This document shows positions 18,734-27,950 of a DNA stretch of 34,173 nucleotides, piece by piece. How positions within the stretch are numbered: the stretch's first letter is position 1; each line of letters begins with the position of its first letter. This DNA is from an uncultured Bacteroidota bacterium. Lineage in GTDB: Bacteria > Bacteroidota > Bacteroidia > Chitinophagales > Chitinophagaceae. The DNA is taken from NCBI GenBank assembly GCA_903821975.1, contig CAIJNJ010000097.1, positions 1 through 34,173 on the forward strand, read 5' to 3'. The notes under the pieces are model-generated. The model saw only the letters and a list, made by a program, of their open reading frames with translations, was not told the origin of the DNA and searched no databases. The position numbers and the translations under genes were made by a program.

Positions 18734-19399
18734 TTATTGCTTTACAAAAGTACGTACCTGTGTGCCAAATCCCGAGAGGGCAATGGCATAGTTAAGTGTT
18801 GTGCCAGATCCGCCGCCGCCAACAAGCATAAGCGTCTCAGAAGAAGCTGTTAATGTGCCAGCGCTTGTAAGCTGTGAACCAAAGTCCAGTGTAGTATCGC
18901 TCGTAACTACAAATACCGCGCTAACCACGGCACCGGTAGCCGGATTAGTGATGTCAACGCCACCCACATTGTCGGTCATAAACATGCCTGTTGCCAGCTT
19001 AGAGACATTGGCAACACGGCCTGCTGTAGCCAGCCTGATATAAGCACCGGAAATATCCAATGACGCTGGTTCATTGGTTACACCAACATACACTGTTTTA
19101 TATCCTATAAAGCCATACTTATTTTTGGCAGAGGCGGTAACAGCATACAGACCTGCTGTAGTAGCATCCAGCGTAGAAAGGTCTAATAATACAGAGCAGG
19201 ACTCATGGTAAAACGAGTCATACGCAGTTGCTGCAATAGTTGGTAAACTCCCATTTACAGGTATACTGTAATATTGAGCTCCGGTCAAAGTTATGGTAGG
19301 GTATGACACCGTTACGGTTATCGAAGGGTCACCATAATCCTTTTTGCAGGAACTAAAGCCAACGGCCATCAGAAGAGACAATATTATTATTTTTTTCAT
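18734..19399 (-). CDS. SusD-associated lipoprotein with Ig-like (DUF5011/DUF5012-type) domain
   Basis: Lipobox LMAVGFSSCKK; LDLSTLDATTAGLYAVTASAKNKYGFIGYKTVYVGV resembles D.S.VDT..PG.Y.VTY.A.D..GN.....V.V. Confidence 0.7.
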   Translation of the reverse strand: MKKIIILSLLMAVGFSSCKKDYGDPSITVTVSYPTITLTGAQYYSIPVNGSLPTIAATAYDSFYHESCSVLLDLSTLDATTAGLYAVTASAKNKYGFIGYKTVYVGVTNEPASLDISGAYIRLATAGRVANVSKLATGMFMTDNVGGVDITNPATGAVVSAVFVVTSDTTLDFGSQLTSAGTLTASSETLMLVGGGGSGTTLNYAIALSGFGTQVRTFVKQ

Positions 19400-19439
19400 T
19401 TTAAAGAGATTTAAATTTCATTAATAAAATTACCTGATA

Positions 19440-21008
19440 TTAGTGGTCACCTGGATCTGAATCCCACCATACTTTGTCGGTCAATGCCCTTAAGCCAGGG
19501 AACGATGAGTTTACAGTGCTTTCATTGCTTGGATAAGTAAGTCTCTTGGGGAATGTATTACCTACAATGCTGCTCACAGAATAAGTAAACCAGTTTGGAT
19601 AACCGGTACGGCGCCACTCACACCATGCTTCAAAACCCTGGTTACCACACATTGCAAACCATTTCTGCACGATGATTGCCTGGACCTTCTGCGCCACGGT
19701 GCCGGTTGCCGGATAAAACGTCCATGCACCGGGTCCGGCTCCTAAAGCACCTGTAATATAATCGTTATAAATGCTGGTAGTGATCGGAGTGCCATAAACA
19801 TCATTCAACTGGGCTGAATAATAGTTAAAACTGGCTTGTATGCCCTGATAAAACAAGGTATCGTCCATACCGGCAGCTAGACCGCTCCATCCCCTTGCGG
19901 CAGCTTCAGCCTGCAGGAACAAACTTTCATAGCTGGTTATGAAGTTAACAGGCGCGTTACCGGAGTTAAAAGATGTAGTCTTGTCAAGGTTTTGCGCATC
20001 ACCCGCTACATATACTGTTGGGAATGAATAGCCAGTGTAAGGTATACCATTATAGAGCCCCTGCGGAAGTCCGGCGAAAGAGCTTGAACCTGAAACCGTT
20101 TCATAGAATAAATAAAGCCTTGGATCACTATTTGACTCCAGGGTATCAAGACAAGAGTTGCTGGCAACAAAATTCTGGTATTGCTGCAGGCCAACTTCTT
20201 CCGCAAAAAGCGGGTTATTATTAGCCGAGCTGTAACCATACTTAATAACCGCATCATCACCCGCTGTAGACCCAATAAACGTAGCTGTTGTTGGGTTCGC
20301 ATACAACGCCGCAATACCGGCAGCTGCCATTGTAGGGTTCACCTCGCTCATACGCATATATATGCGCAACGCAAGGGTGTTGGAAAATTCCTGCCATTTG
20401 GTCATGTCACCGCCATAAATAAGGTCATCGGCTCCGGGCGCTATTCCACCTTTTGCAAGCAGCACATTGGCAGTATCAATATAAGCGAGTATGCCTCTAT
20501 ATACAGTTGCCTGTGAATCATACTTAGGATTTACTATATGCCCATCCGCATACTGACCTTTGAGCGCCTGGGTAAAAGGAACATCGCCCCAACCATCGGT
20601 GATCAATTGGAATGTGTATGCCTGCATGAGCAACGATATTGCCATATAAGGAGCTGCCTTCTGCGAATCGGCCAGCTTGTATAGCTGGAAAAAATTCTCA
20701 TTAGCTGAGTACAGGTTATTCCATGCATAAATAAATGCATCCTGTCCGGGCGCGTATTGGTCCAGGTTATGGTATTGGCTTGCTCCGGGGCTTTGCGTCC
20801 AGTACTGTGCGAAGAACGAACCGGCGATTTCCAGGTCAACTCCCTGGGCAGTACCAACGTAAAGCTGTGCAGCAGGCAGCAGTGTTTTTACGGTAGGTAC
20901 TTGTACACCGTTGGGGTTCGAATTTACATTGAGGTATTTCTTGCAGGAAGAAACCCCAAACGCGAAGCCTATTACTGCTAATATTACGATTTTCTTATTT
21001 ATAGACAT
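19440..21008 (-). CDS. SusD/RagB-family (SusD-like) nutrient-binding lipoprotein
   Basis: Lipobox FAFGVSSCKKYLNVNSNPNG; LLMQAYTFQLITDGWGDVPFTQAL; EAAARGW; downstream of SusC. Confidence 0.93.
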   Translation of the reverse strand: MSINKKIVILAVIGFAFGVSSCKKYLNVNSNPNGVQVPTVKTLLPAAQLYVGTAQGVDLEIAGSFFAQYWTQSPGASQYHNLDQYAPGQDAFIYAWNNLYSANENFFQLYKLADSQKAAPYMAISLLMQAYTFQLITDGWGDVPFTQALKGQYADGHIVNPKYDSQATVYRGILAYIDTANVLLAKGGIAPGADDLIYGGDMTKWQEFSNTLALRIYMRMSEVNPTMAAAGIAALYANPTTATFIGSTAGDDAVIKYGYSSANNNPLFAEEVGLQQYQNFVASNSCLDTLESNSDPRLYLFYETVSGSSSFAGLPQGLYNGIPYTGYSFPTVYVAGDAQNLDKTTSFNSGNAPVNFITSYESLFLQAEAAARGWSGLAAGMDDTLFYQGIQASFNYYSAQLNDVYGTPITTSIYNDYITGALGAGPGAWTFYPATGTVAQKVQAIIVQKWFAMCGNQGFEAWCEWRRTGYPNWFTYSVSSIVGNTFPKRLTYPSNESTVNSSFPGLRALTDKVWWDSDPGDH

Positions 21009-21029
21009 AATAATAATTTTTTACCCGGT

Positions 21030-24000
21030 TTAGAAAGTAACTTTTATGAATGCACCATAGTTTCTCAAAGACGGTGTTGCGCTGAAGTTAAAGCCCTGGC
21101 CATTTTGGGTTGCGCCGGCAGAACCTTCTTCAGGATCGTCATATTTGTTGCTCTTAGCTGTCCACAGCAGCAGATTGTTGCCAAATATACCGGCTTCAAG
21201 ACCGCCGAACGGAGATCTGCTGTAGTACTTCTGGGGAATCTTATAACTCAAAGAAGCTTCCTGCAGCCTGATGTAAGATGCATTTACAAGGTTTTGCGCA
21301 CCAAGGTTGTTTTGGCCTACCTGGGTTACCCAGTAGTTGTAGGGTATATATTTGGTAGTGTTGGTTACATATATTGGCGCTGCACCGGCAGGAGCTATGT
21401 TATTAACAGAATTGGTCCAAACCGTTGGGTTGCGGTTGTTGTTGGTAGTTTCTGTAGCGCTTCCAACAAAATCCATAAGTGACTTGTTCTGGCTGTAAAA
21501 CAAACCGCCTTGTTTTGTGGTGAACAGGACGTGAAGCTTCAGTCCTTTGTAGGTCAGCTCGGTACCCCATGAAGCCTGGAACTTAGGCTGGAAAGTACCC
21601 CTTAACACCGGCTTGGACGTAGGCACTGGCAAACCTGAGTTAGCATCTACTATTGCATGCCACTGGTGGGTAGAAGGATCCTGTTCATAACTGATATCAC
21701 TGGAATAGAAAGCACCATAAGGATGGCCTACCGCATCAACTATGGCCATGCCGTTGAAGCCGCCAACAGTTATCTGCTGAACACCGCCGGCAAGGCTCAC
21801 AACTTCACTCACATTGTGCGTATAAGTTCCGAAAAGGTCCCATTTCAATCCCCATTTAGTAGAGATCGGAGTACCACGTATGCTTAACTCTTCACCTTTG
21901 TTGCTGATATCACCTACGTTAACCGTGTTAGAGAAGTAGCCCGAACTCGGAGGCAACGGAACCGCTGTGATCAAAGAGTGGGTAAGATCGTTGTAATAGG
22001 TAAACGAAAGGCTCAGACGATCTTTGAAGAAAGAGAGGTCTGTACCAACTTCAAATTCCCTGGTAAGCTCAGGAGCAAGTGTCTGCAGACCAAAACCGGT
22101 ACCAACCTGGTAAGCGGGAACACTGTTGAAAGGCGTGTTGATCGTTCCGAACGCACTGTTAATCGGGTTCTGGTAGAAAAGCGCTTTATTATTTGCGTAA
22201 GCGATCGCATCAGCGCTCACGCCTGCAGTACCTACGCGCACCTTACCATAGTCCAGTATCTTATCTTTGAAACTGGTGCCTTTCAACCTCTCTGTAAATA
22301 CCCAGGAAGCATTGGCACTCGGGTAGAAGTAACTTGCCTTACTCCAGTCAAGTGTGCTTGACCAGTCGTTACGGCCTGTCAGCTCCAGGAATAGTTCTTT
22401 CTGGTAGTTGAGCTTAACGCTCGCGTACACACCTTGTGTGCGGGACTGCAAAAGATAATTTGTTGCTGTGAGCGGGCCTGCATTATTTGTAAAGTTATAA
22501 AAACCGGGGATCACAAGGCCGCCTGTCTTGGGACTAATTGTGACGGTGGTCGTGTTATCGTCCCTGAGTGTTGTGTTCTCACCTAACAGCACATTGATAC
22601 CGAAGTTGTCGCTGAGCGCGTGGGCATAAGTCCCGATAAGGTCGTTATAGAACCTTAAGCCGCTATACAACGTTTGCTGGTAACCGCCATTATTAGTGTA
22701 ACCATATTGATTATAGTAAGTGCTTGTAGATTGATCTTCTGCAACAGTACTGATATACGGAGTCTCATAATAAGAGCGATCATTTGTTGCATCAATGCCT
22801 ACACGGTCGTATACATTAAAGTCACCTTTCTTATACCCAACCTTAATATCACCGAGTATTTTGTCAGTCTTATTCTGGTTGATGTAGTTCTGCGCCATCC
22901 AGTACGGATTTGCTGCGAAATCTCCAAAATAGCCAAACCTGTGCACACCGGCAGTATCTATATAATCCATTGAATTATACTTGTTACTCAGGTTCTTCAA
23001 AGGAGAGATCGGAATGTCTACCGGTACCTGGATGAGACTCTGCATGATACCGCCTGTTGACTGACCTTGTGCGGCAGCCCTGGCATTTGAATTGGTGTAA
23101 TCTACATTTATCTCAGAGTAGAAATTGTTCCCGAGATCGGTATGTCCATTAAAACGGATACTATACCTGTTGTTCCCTGTATTAGGAATAATTCCGCTGC
23201 TATTCATGGAATTTAAAGAAAGGAAATAGGTTGACCTTTCAGTTCCACCGGAGATAGATACAAAATTCGACAAAGCCTTACCACGCTGAAAAAATTGCTT
23301 TTCAGGATATGCGCCAAGGGAAGAATAAGGTTTTACCTGCTCTTTTCCGTCAATGATCTGGCCCCATGGAGCAAGCTGGCCTGTGAATTTAGGACCCCAG
23401 CTGAAGTTATCCGGACGGTCATCAGGAACACCTGGTGCGCCTTGTCCAAACTGTGTCTGGTATTCTGGCAACTTCAATGGGTCAGATTGTGTATAAGTAG
23501 CTTTGTAAGTTACATCCATTTTATTATACTTTCCGGTACCGGTATGCTTACCGGCCTTGGTAGTAATCATTATAGCTCCGTTTGCACCTGCCGATCCGTA
23601 GAGGGCAGCAGCGGCCGGTCCTTCGAGCACTGTCACCGACTCTATTTCCTCCGGATCGAGGTCATTGGCGCTGTTACCGAAATCAATTTGTGCAAGATTA
23701 GATGCATCTGATGTACGGTCGTAGTTATTCATGATCACACCATCGATAACGATGAGTGCGTTATTATCTTTAGATATTGATTTTTCACCTCTTAAGATCA
23801 CACGTGTATCACCACCAGGTCCGCCGGTAGTGCTGGTGATATTTGCACCGGCAACTTTACCGGCGAGGCCGGATAATGCGCTGGTGTTTTGCCCTGCGGT
23901 CAGATCTTCGGCATCGACTGTAGTTGAGCTATAACCTAACTCCCTTTTTTCTCTTTTGATACCCAGCGCTGTTACAACAGCACCTTCAAGTTGTTTGGAA

Positions 24001-24293
24001 GTTGGCTGTAGTTTTACGATAAGGGGCTGGCCCTGGTCTGTCACAGTTTGTGTAGCATAGCCTACAGCCTGTATTACCAACTCCTTTTTACCATCGGGCA
24101 TATCAAGAGAGAAATCACCGTTAAGATCGGAAACAGTTCCTAACTGAGTTCCTTTAATACTAATGCCGGCACCGGGATATCCCTGGCCGTTCTCATCCTG
24201 AATCTTCCCGGTAACAACATGTGATTGAGCAGAAGCTCTTACTCCGACAGTAAGTAATAATGCAAATAGTACCAGAATTCTTTTCATACTCAT
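21030..24293 (-). CDS. SusC/RagA-family TonB-linked outer membrane protein
   Basis: CarboxypepD_reg-like N-terminus VTGKIQDENGQGYPGAGISIKGTQLGTVSDLNGDFSLDMP; plug VLEGPAAAALYGSAGANGAIMITTKAGK; C-terminal barrel. Confidence 0.97.
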   Translation of the reverse strand: MSMKRILVLFALLLTVGVRASAQSHVVTGKIQDENGQGYPGAGISIKGTQLGTVSDLNGDFSLDMPDGKKELVIQAVGYATQTVTDQGQPLIVKLQPTSKQLEGAVVTALGIKREKRELGYSSTTVDAEDLTAGQNTSALSGLAGKVAGANITSTTGGPGGDTRVILRGEKSISKDNNALIVIDGVIMNNYDRTSDASNLAQIDFGNSANDLDPEEIESVTVLEGPAAAALYGSAGANGAIMITTKAGKHTGTGKYNKMDVTYKATYTQSDPLKLPEYQTQFGQGAPGVPDDRPDNFSWGPKFTGQLAPWGQIIDGKEQVKPYSSLGAYPEKQFFQRGKALSNFVSISGGTERSTYFLSLNSMNSSGIIPNTGNNRYSIRFNGHTDLGNNFYSEINVDYTNSNARAAAQGQSTGGIMQSLIQVPVDIPISPLKNLSNKYNSMDYIDTAGVHRFGYFGDFAANPYWMAQNYINQNKTDKILGDIKVGYKKGDFNVYDRVGIDATNDRSYYETPYISTVAEDQSTSTYYNQYGYTNNGGYQQTLYSGLRFYNDLIGTYAHALSDNFGINVLLGENTTLRDDNTTTVTISPKTGGLVIPGFYNFTNNAGPLTATNYLLQSRTQGVYASVKLNYQKELFLELTGRNDWSSTLDWSKASYFYPSANASWVFTERLKGTSFKDKILDYGKVRVGTAGVSADAIAYANNKALFYQNPINSAFGTINTPFNSVPAYQVGTGFGLQTLAPELTREFEVGTDLSFFKDRLSLSFTYYNDLTHSLITAVPLPPSSGYFSNTVNVGDISNKGEELSIRGTPISTKWGLKWDLFGTYTHNVSEVVSLAGGVQQITVGGFNGMAIVDAVGHPYGAFYSSDISYEQDPSTHQWHAIVDANSGLPVPTSKPVLRGTFQPKFQASWGTELTYKGLKLHVLFTTKQGGLFYSQNKSLMDFVGSATETTNNNRNPTVWTNSVNNIAPAGAAPIYVTNTTKYIPYNYWVTQVGQNNLGAQNLVNASYIRLQEASLSYKIPQKYYSRSPFGGLEAGIFGNNLLLWTAKSNKYDDPEEGSAGATQNGQGFNFSATPSLRNYGAFIKVTF

Positions 24294-24723
24294 TATTTTT
24301 AAATTGCGCTAAAAAAAATTAACAATATATTGCTTCTTTTCTTTGAAATATAACCCCAAAGGGGTGAATCTAAGGGTGAAATTATCATAACAATCTGAAT
24401 TAACAAACTTTTCTGTGAAATTTTCTTAACAATTTTTTAATCTGGGGTGGCCTGATGTGTTAATTATTAATCTATTTACCTTATTATCAATTAATTATAA
24501 TTGCTGTGATTGTTAATATCGAAACGGTGTTGCTACACTTTTTTCAAAGAACCTGCTTGTAAACTATATTTTTTGCAGCAAAAAAACTGTGCCAATCTGC
24601 CCTTGAAGGAGTTATCTCGATTATTAAAAAGCGTCGTTTTCTATTTTCTCTGAAAAATTTTGTTTATATTTTTATTGATAATCAATTAGTTATGGCGTTG
24701 TCATAAAAAATCTTAATAAATTT

Positions 24724-24756
24724 TTTGGTGCTTTCATTGTGCCGCTTTACTTTTGC
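24724..24756 (+). promoter_or_regulatory. Promoter of rplM: TTTG (24724-24727), 20-nt spacer, TACTTTTGC (24748-24756)
   Basis: Match to Bacteroidota -33/-7 consensus upstream of rplM. Confidence 0.8.
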
Positions 24757-24802
24757 ACTCCCAATAAAAAACCTATCAGAAACAACAATTGCTTTAATAA
24801 CG

Positions 24803-24818
24803 CTCTGCCAAAACAGAG
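24803..24818 (+). promoter_or_regulatory. Hairpin in rplM 5' leader, candidate r-protein leader element
   Basis: CTCTG-ccaaaa-CAGAG, 24 nt upstream of the likely ATG at 24843. Confidence 0.35.
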
Positions 24819-24842
24819 GCTTTGACTAAAATTAAAAAGATA

Positions 24843-25283
24843 ATGAGACACTTAAGTTTTAAAACACAGTCTGCCAACGAAAAGATCGTAACCCGCGAAT
24901 GGCATATTGTAGACGCTACCAACCAGACGCTTGGCCGTATGAGTTCTAAGATCGCAGCAGTTCTGCGCGGCAAGAACAAGGCTTATTTTACACCACACTT
25001 TGATTGCGGCGACTATGTGATCGTGATCAATTCGAGTAAAGTAGTGCTCACCGGCAACAAAATGGAAGATAAGGAATACCAGACTTATTCTATGTATCCG
25101 GGTGGACAGAAAATCGAAATGGCAAAGGAAATGCAATCACGCCGCCCTAACCTGATGATAGAGCGCGCTGTAAAAGGAATGCTTCCTAAAAACCGCCTTG
25201 GACGTGCGATGTACAAGAAGCTGTTCGTTTACGAAGGCGCTGAGCATCCGCATAAAGCACAGCAACCAAAGGAGTTAAAATAA
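24843..25283 (+). CDS. rplM: 50S ribosomal protein L13 (uL13)
   Basis: REWHIVDATNQTLGRMSSKIAAVLRGKNKAYFTPHFDCGDYVIVINSSKVVLTGNK. Confidence 0.97.
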   Translation: MRHLSFKTQSANEKIVTREWHIVDATNQTLGRMSSKIAAVLRGKNKAYFTPHFDCGDYVIVINSSKVVLTGNKMEDKEYQTYSMYPGGQKIEMAKEMQSRRPNLMIERAVKGMLPKNRLGRAMYKKLFVYEGAEHPHKAQQPKELK

Positions 25284-25372
25284 GAACATCTGTGGCTCAA
25301 TCACACTGGTGAATGAGATTGCGGAAATAAGAATAAGATAAACAACATTTAAAAAAATAAACCATTAATAAA

Positions 25373-25762
25373 ATGGAAAAACAAAAAAACGCTGTAGGCC
25401 GCCGAAAGGAAGCTGTAGCCCGTGTGTACCTTAACAAAGGCACCGGTAACATCACCGTAAATGAAAAGGAATACAAAGCATATTTCCCGGTCATTTATTT
25501 GCAGAACCAGGTAGAACTGCCATTGAAAACAATAGATGCTCAAACATCTTTTGACATTATCGTGAATGTGCAGGGCGGTGGCCCTAAAGGCCAGGCTGAA
25601 GCCGTGAAAATGGCTATAGCCCGCGTATTATGCGATGTGAACGCGGAATATCGTCCGACCTTGAAAAAGGAAGGCCTGCTGACCCGTGACAGCCGCATGG
25701 TAGAACGTAAGAAATTCGGTAAAGCCAAGGCACGCCGTAGCTTCCAGTTCTCTAAACGTTAA
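25373..25762 (+). CDS. rpsI: 30S ribosomal protein S9 (uS9)
   Basis: AVGRRKEAVARVYLNKGTGNITVN ... LTRDSRMVERKKFGKAKARRSFQFSKR. Confidence 0.98.
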   Translation: MEKQKNAVGRRKEAVARVYLNKGTGNITVNEKEYKAYFPVIYLQNQVELPLKTIDAQTSFDIIVNVQGGGPKGQAEAVKMAIARVLCDVNAEYRPTLKKEGLLTRDSRMVERKKFGKAKARRSFQFSKR

Positions 25763-25807
25763 TCGCATTTTTGCACAATTATTTTTTAAACAAACGAAAT
25801 TATTCAA

Positions 25808-26761
25808 ATGGAAGATAATAAAACATTACACCAGCAGCTATTGGAAGCTGGCGTACACTTCGGCCACCTGAAGAAGAAATGGAACCCTAAAATGCTCCCT
25901 TACATCTTCGCAGAAAAGAACGGGATCCATATCATAGACCTGAACAGGACCATTGAAGGTCTTGATGAAGCAGCGAATGCATTGAAATCTATTGCGAAAA
26001 GCGGTAAGAAGATCATGTTCGTAGCTACTAAAAAACAGGCTAAGGAAATAGTGGCTGAAGCAGCTGCAAGAGCAAACATGCCTTTCGTTACAGAGCGTTG
26101 GCTCGGTGGTATGCTTACTAACTTCAGCACGATCCGCAAGAGCGTGAAGAAGATGTTGAGCATTGAAAAAATGTTGCAGGACGGCACAATGGACAGCGTT
26201 ACCAAAAAAGAGCGCCTGACCCTTACCCGCAGCAAGGAAAAAATGGAAAAAGTATTGGGCGGTATTTCCCAGATGGGCCGTACACCTGCTGCGCTTTTCA
26301 TGGTAGATATCAGCCATGAGCACATTGCGCTTGCAGAAGCAAAACGCCTTGGCATTACTACTTTTGCTATGGTGGATACGAACAGCGATCCTACTAAGGT
26401 TGACTTCCCGATACCTGCAAATGATGATGCTACAAAATCAATAGCTATTATCACACAGTACCTTACTGCTGCTATACTCGAAGGCCTGCAGGAGCGTGCA
26501 CAGGTAAAGGAAAATGAAGAAGAAAGCGTAGAAGATAACACAGATAACAGGGGCCGTGGATTAGAGATCACTGAAGAAGACAGTGAAGGCGGCCGTGGTC
26601 GTGGCCGTGGTCGCAGCAAAAGCGCTGGTGCAGGTGCCGGCGGTGGCGCAGGCAGGACCGGTGGACCCGGCAGAGGACCGGGTGGCGGTACAGGCGGTGG
26701 CCGTGGTGGCAGCCGCGGACCAGGTGGTGGCGCAGGCCGCCCAAGCCCTGCAAAGAGGTAA
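25808..26761 (+). CDS. rpsB: 30S ribosomal protein S2 (uS2) with Gly/Arg-rich C-terminal extension
   Basis: [38 protein letters not shown]; extension [57 protein letters not shown]. Confidence 0.97.
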   Translation: MEDNKTLHQQLLEAGVHFGHLKKKWNPKMLPYIFAEKNGIHIIDLNRTIEGLDEAANALKSIAKSGKKIMFVATKKQAKEIVAEAAARANMPFVTERWLGGMLTNFSTIRKSVKKMLSIEKMLQDGTMDSVTKKERLTLTRSKEKMEKVLGGISQMGRTPAALFMVDISHEHIALAEAKRLGITTFAMVDTNSDPTKVDFPIPANDDATKSIAIITQYLTAAILEGLQERAQVKENEEESVEDNTDNRGRGLEITEEDSEGGRGRGRGRSKSAGAGAGGGAGRTGGPGRGPGGGTGGGRGGSRGPGGGAGRPSPAKR

Positions 26762-26795
26762 TACCCCCGGCCCCTAAAGGGGAGCGCTTAAAGTT
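26762..26795 (+). repeat. GC-rich imperfect palindrome directly after rpsB stop codon
   Basis: TACCCCCGGCCCCTAAAGGGGAGCGC; shares GCCCC...AAGGGGAG with the element at 33107-33137 (minus). Confidence 0.6.
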
Positions 26796-26864
26796 CTAAT
26801 CATTTAGCTTTCGTGCATGCTTTGACCAGGGTAATTAAAAAATTAAAGAATAATTATAATTAAG

Positions 26865-26890
26865 TTAAAGCCCCGCATTTGGGGCTTTAA
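26865..26890. terminator. Intrinsic terminator between rpsB and tsf
   Basis: TTAAAGCCCC-gcattt-GGGGCTTTAA, perfect 10-bp stem. Confidence 0.85.
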
Positions 26891-26910
26891 TAATAAAGAG
26901 CGAATTTTGC
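26878..26910 (+). promoter_or_regulatory. Putative tsf promoter overlapping the terminator: TTTG (26878-26881), 20-nt spacer, GAATTTTGC (26902-26910)
   Basis: Same 20-nt spacing as the rplM promoter; -7 differs from TAnnTTTG at one position. Confidence 0.5.
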
Positions 26911-26944
26911 AATCTTATTTAAAACCAAATAAAGGAAAATAATA

Positions 26945-27784
26945 ATGAGTACAGTAACAATATCCGCAGCAGAAGTAAATAAGCTGCGCCAGCAAACGGG
27001 AGCCGGAATGATGGATTGCCGTAAAGCCCTTGTAGAAAGCAACGGAGATTTCGAGAATGCAATCGACTACCTGCGTAAAAAAGGCCAGAAAGTTGCTGCA
27101 AACCGTAGCGACCGTGAAGCAAAAGAAGGTGTAGTAATTGCAAAGGCTACTGCCGACAATACTTATGGTATAGCTATATGCCTCAGCTCTGAAACAGACT
27201 TCGTAGCCAAGAACCAGGAATTCATTGATTTCGCAAACCAGGTTGCCGATATCGCTATCGCAACCAAAGCATCTACTATAGACGACCTTAAGGCCGCTGC
27301 AATGGGCAATGCTACCGTAGGCGAAAAACTGATGGAAATGGTAGCCAAAATAGGCGAAAAGATAGATATCAGCCGTTTTGAGCAGGTGCAGGCCGCTGCA
27401 GTAGTTCCTTACATCCACTCCGGCTACCGCATAGGTGTACTTGTAGGCATGAACCAGGCATCTACTGATGGCATCGTGGCTGCTGGCAAGGACGTGGCTA
27501 TGCAGATAGCTGCGATGAACCCAATGGCTGTGGACGCTGACAGCGTATCTGCTGAAACGATAGCCCGTGAAAAAGCAATCGCTGTAGAACAGATCATGGC
27601 TGAAGGCAAACCGGCCGATATGGCTGAGAAGATCGCCGCAGGCAAACTGAACAAGTTCTTTAAAGATAATACCCTGCTTCCACAGGCTTTTGTAAAAGAC
27701 AACACTAAAACTGTTGCCGATTACCTCGGTTCTGTAAACAAAGGCCTTACCGTTGTTTCTTTTCAACGCCTGGCTGTAGGATAG
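26945..27784 (+). CDS. tsf: Elongation factor Ts
   Basis: VNKLRQQTGAGMMDCRKALVESNGDFENAIDYLRKKGQKVAANRSDREAKEG. Confidence 0.97.
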   Translation: MSTVTISAAEVNKLRQQTGAGMMDCRKALVESNGDFENAIDYLRKKGQKVAANRSDREAKEGVVIAKATADNTYGIAICLSSETDFVAKNQEFIDFANQVADIAIATKASTIDDLKAAAMGNATVGEKLMEMVAKIGEKIDISRFEQVQAAAVVPYIHSGYRIGVLVGMNQASTDGIVAAGKDVAMQIAAMNPMAVDADSVSAETIAREKAIAVEQIMAEGKPADMAEKIAAGKLNKFFKDNTLLPQAFVKDNTKTVADYLGSVNKGLTVVSFQRLAVG

Positions 27785-27803
27785 TAACTATTTTAGATTA
27801 TAT

Positions 27804-27843
27804 AGGCCGGTATGGGATAACTCCTTTACCGGCCTTTGTTTTT
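27804..27843 (+). terminator. Intrinsic terminator of tsf
   Basis: AGGCCGGTA ... TACCGGCCT followed by TTGTTTTTT. Confidence 0.88.
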
Positions 27844-27950
27844 TATCATTTTTTGTGGCGGCAAAACAATTAATTAAAGTTGTCTGCTGCAATATTTTTT
27901 ATTATATTTATACCCCTTTTACAGACTATTTTTTAAGAATTTAATACCGG

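Noticed and set aside
26568-26777. Alternative-frame ORFs over the rpsB tail (26568..26753 -, 26583..26777 +)
   Set aside because: Arise from the GC-rich Gly/Arg codon repeat; translations are low complexity.
26915-27766. 283-aa minus-strand ORF
   Set aside because: Fully antisense to tsf; Cys/Tyr/His-rich translation with no domain, a codon-usage shadow.
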